DNA of 16,179 bases from CAYPHJ01 sp964410485 (GTDB lineage: Bacteria; Desulfobacterota; Binatia; UBA9968): the NCBI GenBank assembly GCA_964410485.1, contig CAYPHJ010000106.1, positions 1 to 16,179 of the forward strand, written 5' to 3'. The first letter of the stretch is position 1, and each line of letters opens with the position of its first letter. The notes below the pieces were generated by a model. The model was given only the letters and a program-made list of their open reading frames with translations, made no database searches and was not told where the DNA came from. Made by a program: the position numbers and the translations under genes. Of the stretch, positions 13,099-16,179 are shown in pieces.

Positions 13099-14010
13099 GT
13101 GGGAAAAACAAGGCCTGACCTCGACCTCCACAAGCTGGAGATATTCTACTGGGTAGCCGAGCTTGGAAGCTTTTCGCAGGCGGCGGAGCGTCTTGCGCTA
13201 AGCCAGCCAACCGTCAGCACGCACATCCAGGAGCTCGAAAAAGGGCTCGAGAGTAAGCTGCTCTATCGCATACCCGGCAAAGTAAGCCTGACGCCTTTAG
13301 GGCAGTTGGTGTTTGAGCGGGCGAGAATTCTTTTGAGCTTTAAACGGGAGACGGTGGCCGCGGTTGAACAGTTCCAGGGGAAGCTCGTGGGGGAGTTGTG
13401 GGTTGGCGGAAGTAATATTCCCGGCGAGTATCTTCTGCCGCAAAAGCTCGGAGCTTTTGTTAGAAAACATCCCGAGGTGAAGCCGATCCTGCGGATTGGC
13501 GATTCTGCGGGAATCGTTGAACAAGTGCTCGACGGCAAAGTCGAGCTTGGGTTTGTCGGTTTTAAGAGCGATGACCGCCGGCTCAGCTTGTACCCCCTAT
13601 GGAAGGACGAAATGATTCTGGTCGTTCCAAAGAATCATGCCTGGAGCGGGCGCAAGTCCGTCGCGCTCGAAGAGATTCGCTCCGAGACCTTCATTGCACG
13701 GGAACGCGGGTCCGGTACTCTGGGGTCGCTACGGGAGCTGCTATCCAGAAAACGACGTTCCGCCGATAAACTGATCCACACGGTTATGGAGCTTGGTAGC
13801 ACTGAGGCAATCAAGCAAGCTCTGATTTCCGGATTCGGCGTCTCCATTTTATCGCGGATTTCCGTCAGCCGGGAGTTGGCCGCAGGTATCCTCGTGGAAA
13901 TTCCTATTCGAGGACTGAGGATGGAGCGGGACTTTTATGAAGTCGTCCACAAACGGCGCCCTCTCTCTCCGGTGTCTCAAGGCTTTCGAGCTTTTCTGAA
14001 AAACGGCTAG
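13099..14010 (+). CDS. LysR-family regulator, resembling the selenium-metabolism-associated / CysL group
   Basis: A 303-aa LysR protein. The start is GTG 13099 with AGGGAA 5 nt upstream; a GTG at 13069 (313 aa) is possible but lacks a ribosome site. The N-terminal winged helix reads LDLHKLEIFYWVAELGSFSQ then AAERLALSQPTVSTHIQELE. The effector domain has LWVGGSNIPGEYLLPQKLG and ILRIGDSAGIVEQVLDGKVE, with ELGSTEAIKQALISGFGVSI near the end. The GGS-IPG-YLLP and IGDS pattern is, as I recall it, that of the LysR family annotated as selenium-metabolism-associated and of CysL-like sulfur regulators; I cannot run the model. It is divergent from ygfZ by about 50-80 bp, so autoregulation and control of the ygfZ-Rieske pair are plausible. 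The Sec-peroxiredoxin 1.7 kb away makes a selenium link attractive but unproven. Confidence 0.9.
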   Translation: MGKTRPDLDLHKLEIFYWVAELGSFSQAAERLALSQPTVSTHIQELEKGLESKLLYRIPGKVSLTPLGQLVFERARILLSFKRETVAAVEQFQGKLVGELWVGGSNIPGEYLLPQKLGAFVRKHPEVKPILRIGDSAGIVEQVLDGKVELGFVGFKSDDRRLSLYPLWKDEMILVVPKNHAWSGRKSVALEEIRSETFIARERGSGTLGSLRELLSRKRRSADKLIHTVMELGSTEAIKQALISGFGVSILSRISVSRELAAGILVEIPIRGLRMERDFYEVVHKRRPLSPVSQGFRAFLKNG

Positions 14011-14130
14011 TCTCTTTTTCGATCCCCCTTTCATAGAAAAAAACTATTTAGTATATAGGCAGAAGAATGCTCCGATAGCCGGGCCGGCTTTCAATCTCAA
14101 AAAATGCATTAAACTTGTACAGGGGACGTC

Positions 14131-14259
14131 ATGAGCAACTTTGAAAGACCGCAAGCTTTTCTATTTAACCGCGAACTCCGCGGCGGAAAGAAGCGTCTCT
14201 CGGACTGCAGGAGAAAGAACGACGGGGCGCTGGAAGTTTGGGAGACTTTGCGCAAGTAG
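14131..14259 (+). CDS. Possible 42-aa leader ORF upstream of the egtB-like gene
   Basis: ATG at 14131 follows AGGGGACGTC, the best ribosome site in the 14011-14269 gap. It opens 42 codons (MSNFERPQAFLFNRELRGG...) ending at TAG 14257, 10 bp before the chosen egtB start. It resembles nothing I know. It could be a leader peptide, a frameshifted N-terminal remnant or chance. Confidence 0.2.
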   Translation: MSNFERPQAFLFNRELRGGKKRLSDCRRKNDGALEVWETLRK

Positions 14260-14269
14260 CGGGGGTTCC

Positions 14270-15634
14270 ATGAGAGAGGTATCTTTACGGCGCGTCAACC
14301 TCGAGCGGGCCGGGTTAGAGGCGAGATTTGCCGCAGCCTGGTCTAGAACCGACCAGTTGTTTCGCCTGATCAAGGACGGCGAAATGCTAATGCAGCCGAT
14401 CGTCTGGCGGCATCCTTTTATTTTTTATGTAGGTCACCTGCCTGCGTTTTCTTGGAACCAGATCAGCGGCAGTATTCTCGGCTGGAAGTCCTTCAATTCT
14501 CATTTCGATGATCTTTTCTGCCGGGGCATCGATCCCGACGTCGACACCGGTGAATGCCATTGGCATCCCGACGTTCCCGATCAATGGCCGGATATCAAAA
14601 AGGTACTGGAGTACCGCGACAAAGTGCGCTCGGCTTTAATCGAATCCATCGGTATGATTCCTCAACTCCCTTCCAGCGACGTAATGGCGCAAGATGGACG
14701 GGTTTTCGAGATGGTCCTCGAGCACGAGTACATGCATCAAGAGACATTATTGCACATGCTGCAGGAATTGCGACTCGACAAAAAGAATCGTCCTCGCAAC
14801 GTACGGTATTCATTCCAGCCGCCTGCGCCTTCGAGAACCATCGAGATATCCGCCGGCACGGCTCGGATGGGGGCTAAGTTCAGCGATGTGATTTTTGGCT
14901 GGGACAACGAATTTTCTGAGACAACTGTCAACGTGCCGCGGTTCGCTATGGATTCGTTGCCTGTGACGAATGGCGATTTTTTGGATTTTGTTCGGTGCGG
15001 CGCCTATGACGACCGAAGCTACTGGCGCCCAGAAGACTGGGGCTGGCTGTCGTCCACGGAGCGGCGCCACCCGAACTTGTGGATGAAACGGCGTGGCGAC
15101 TGGTGGTATCGAACGATGTTCGGCCTCGTGCCACTTTCGGAGGTTGCAAGTTGGCCCGTGTATGTGAGTCTAGCCGAAGCCCGGGCGTACGCGTCTTGGA
15201 AGGGTAAGAGACTCCCTACCGAGGCCGAGTTTCACCGGGCTGCATTCAGCGGGCCGGAGGCGGGAGACAGTGGCAACACATGGGGAGATGCCGCTGCCGC
15301 GAGCTGGCACGGCAATTTTAACTTTACCTCCTGGTCCCCCACCCCCGTGGGGTCGCACCCGGCTGGGTTTAGCCGGTGGGGAGTTGGTGAATTAGTTGGC
15401 AATGGGTGGGAGTGGACGGATACGCCCTTTTCACCTTTCCCGGGGTTTACTCCCTACATGACTGCGTATCCGGAGTACTCGGCCGATTTTTTTGACGGAA
15501 AGCATTTTGTACTGAAGGGAGCCTCCTGGGCAACAGCCCAGGAACTGGTGCGGCCGAGCTTCCGCAACTGGTATCAGGCCCATTATCCACATGTGTTTGC
15601 CAAGTTTCGTTGTGTCTCCGGCGGGAGCCCATAG
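14270..15634 (+). CDS. egtB: EgtB/Egt1-like sulfoxide synthase (DinB + formylglycine-generating-enzyme-like domain)
   Basis: A 454-aa predicted iron-dependent sulfoxide synthase of the EgtB/OvoA group, which joins a thiol donor to hercynine or histidine with O2. The N-terminal DinB domain has H56 (FYVGHLPAF) and H152/H156 (LEHEYMHQETLLHMLQ), the three-His iron site. The block RGIDPDVDTGECHWHPDVPD is closer to fungal Egt1 and OvoA than to mycobacterial EgtB, as I recall them. The C-terminal FGE-like domain includes FAMDSLPVTNGDFLDFV, GKRLPTEAEFHRAA, GELVGNGWEWTDTPFSPFPG and FVLKGASWAT. An in-frame ATG at 14141 would add 43 residues of unfamiliar sequence, so I chose 14270 (GGGGG upstream). No egtD methyltransferase is in the window, so the acceptor is unproven; a selenoneine-type SenA role is an alternative. 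Bcp follows by 41 bp. Confidence 0.82.
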   Translation: MREVSLRRVNLERAGLEARFAAAWSRTDQLFRLIKDGEMLMQPIVWRHPFIFYVGHLPAFSWNQISGSILGWKSFNSHFDDLFCRGIDPDVDTGECHWHPDVPDQWPDIKKVLEYRDKVRSALIESIGMIPQLPSSDVMAQDGRVFEMVLEHEYMHQETLLHMLQELRLDKKNRPRNVRYSFQPPAPSRTIEISAGTARMGAKFSDVIFGWDNEFSETTVNVPRFAMDSLPVTNGDFLDFVRCGAYDDRSYWRPEDWGWLSSTERRHPNLWMKRRGDWWYRTMFGLVPLSEVASWPVYVSLAEARAYASWKGKRLPTEAEFHRAAFSGPEAGDSGNTWGDAAAASWHGNFNFTSWSPTPVGSHPAGFSRWGVGELVGNGWEWTDTPFSPFPGFTPYMTAYPEYSADFFDGKHFVLKGASWATAQELVRPSFRNWYQAHYPHVFAKFRCVSGGSP

Positions 15635-15675
15635 ATTACATGCGCGGTTTTCTGAAGGACTGAGGAGAGAGACAG

Positions 15676-16146
15676 ATGGCAAGCCTGGAGGGAAAAAAAG
15701 CACCGGCCTTCAACCTGGAGGGCAGTGACGGCAGAAAACACTCGTTGGATCAGTACAAAGGAAAGACAGTGGTGCTTTATTTTTATCCCAAAGACAACAC
15801 CCCGGGGTGTACCAAAGAAGCGTGCGGCTTTCGCGACCTGGGGGCGTCGCTGAAGAACAGCGGCGCAGTTGTATTGGGCGTCAGTAAAGACAGCGTCGAG
15901 GCGCACAAAAAATTCGCCGCCAAGTATAAACTTCCGTTCACGCTGTTAACGGACCCAGATGGGACAGTGATGAAGAAGTACGGCGCGTTCGGCAAGAAAA
16001 TGATGTACGGCAAAGAGGTTCAGGGAACCATACGCTCAACGGTGGTGATCGGCGCGAAAGGTGAAGTGCTCAGACACTGGCCGTCCGTCAAGAACGCCGA
16101 GGCTCATCCAGCCGAAGTCGCGGAGTATCTCAGACAACAGAGCTGA
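15676..16146 (+). CDS. bcp: Thioredoxin-dependent thiol peroxidase Bcp / PrxQ
   Basis: A 156-aa peroxiredoxin of the Bcp/PrxQ class. FYPKDNTPGCTKEACGFRD carries the peroxidatic C45 and resolving C50 four residues on, the atypical 2-Cys arrangement that forms an intramolecular disulfide reduced by thioredoxin. VLGVSKDSVEAHKKFAAKY, PFTLLTDPDGTVMKKYGAFG and the C-terminal GTIRSTVVIGAKGEV are typical. Length is normal and there is no signal peptide. The start has AGGAG 8 nt upstream. It lies 41 bp after the EgtB-like gene and is probably in its transcript, joining a low-molecular-weight thiol enzyme to peroxide removal. It contrasts with the Sec-based peroxiredoxin at 10943. Confidence 0.96.
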   Translation: MASLEGKKAPAFNLEGSDGRKHSLDQYKGKTVVLYFYPKDNTPGCTKEACGFRDLGASLKNSGAVVLGVSKDSVEAHKKFAAKYKLPFTLLTDPDGTVMKKYGAFGKKMMYGKEVQGTIRSTVVIGAKGEVLRHWPSVKNAEAHPAEVAEYLRQQS

Positions 16147-16179
16147 ACGATAAAACGTACACGAGGAAAAAAATCGAGT

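Noticed and set aside
14141..14269. Upstream in-frame ATG as the egtB start
   Set aside because: The added 43 residues show no family similarity and the site lacks a ribosome signal; the length from 14270 already fits the family.

Overview
The window looks like a chromosomal stretch of an uncultured, moderately GC-rich Gram-negative-type bacterium. It carries an orphan Bug/TctC-type substrate-binding protein, an MmgE/PrpD protein, an LVIVD-repeat protein and an Amidohydro_2 protein, a mix common in soil and groundwater genomes of the old 'deltaproteobacteria', Binatota, Methylomirabilota/Rokubacteria and Tectomicrobia. The sequence alone does not decide between them. No phage, conjugative, CRISPR, rRNA or tRNA signal was seen. 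Gene-free gaps are crowded with short dispersed repeats: tandem 9-mers of the GTTCCAATC type, MITE-like inverted repeats and C/G-rich nested palindromes.

Layout. 1-1309 (-) is an MmgE/PrpD gene cut by the window edge. It is divergent, across a 553-bp gap, from a tricarboxylate-type periplasmic binding protein (1863-2924) with a clear sigma70-like promoter, followed by an LVIVD-repeat gene split by a one-base frameshift (3007-4196). The minus-strand pair thiI (6896-5703) and amidohydrolase (5585-4470) comes next. A divergent plus-strand group holds a cupin, an NTF2/SnoaL-like protein and an SDR oxidoreductase, separated by repeats. A HAD hydrolase (-) is divergent from a Nudix hydrolase with a zinc ribbon and a His-rich N terminus.

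The most notable locus is 10943-11410. It encodes an AhpE/AhpC-TSA-type peroxiredoxin whose peroxidatic cysteine codon is an in-frame TGA. The frame stays open and fully conserved on both sides, and a strong hairpin with a G-first apical loop lies just downstream in the position of a bacterial SECIS. I read it as a selenocysteine-containing peroxiredoxin, which conventional gene callers would split or truncate. A good intrinsic terminator follows it. About 1.7 kb on is a LysR regulator that resembles, from memory, the family annotated as selenium-metabolism-associated, divergent from a ygfZ-Rieske ferredoxin pair. Then come an EgtB/Egt1-like sulfoxide synthase and a second, cysteine-based peroxiredoxin (Bcp/PrxQ).

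The right half (10.3-16.1 kb) therefore reads as a loose redox and thiol/selenol neighbourhood: Sec-peroxiredoxin, Rieske ferredoxin, Fe-S maintenance protein YgfZ, a possible selenium/sulfur LysR, an ergothioneine-type enzyme and Bcp. The left half is catabolic and transport oriented. The repeats may bring regulatory or translation-start sequence to some genes; one repeat ends directly at the SDR start codon.
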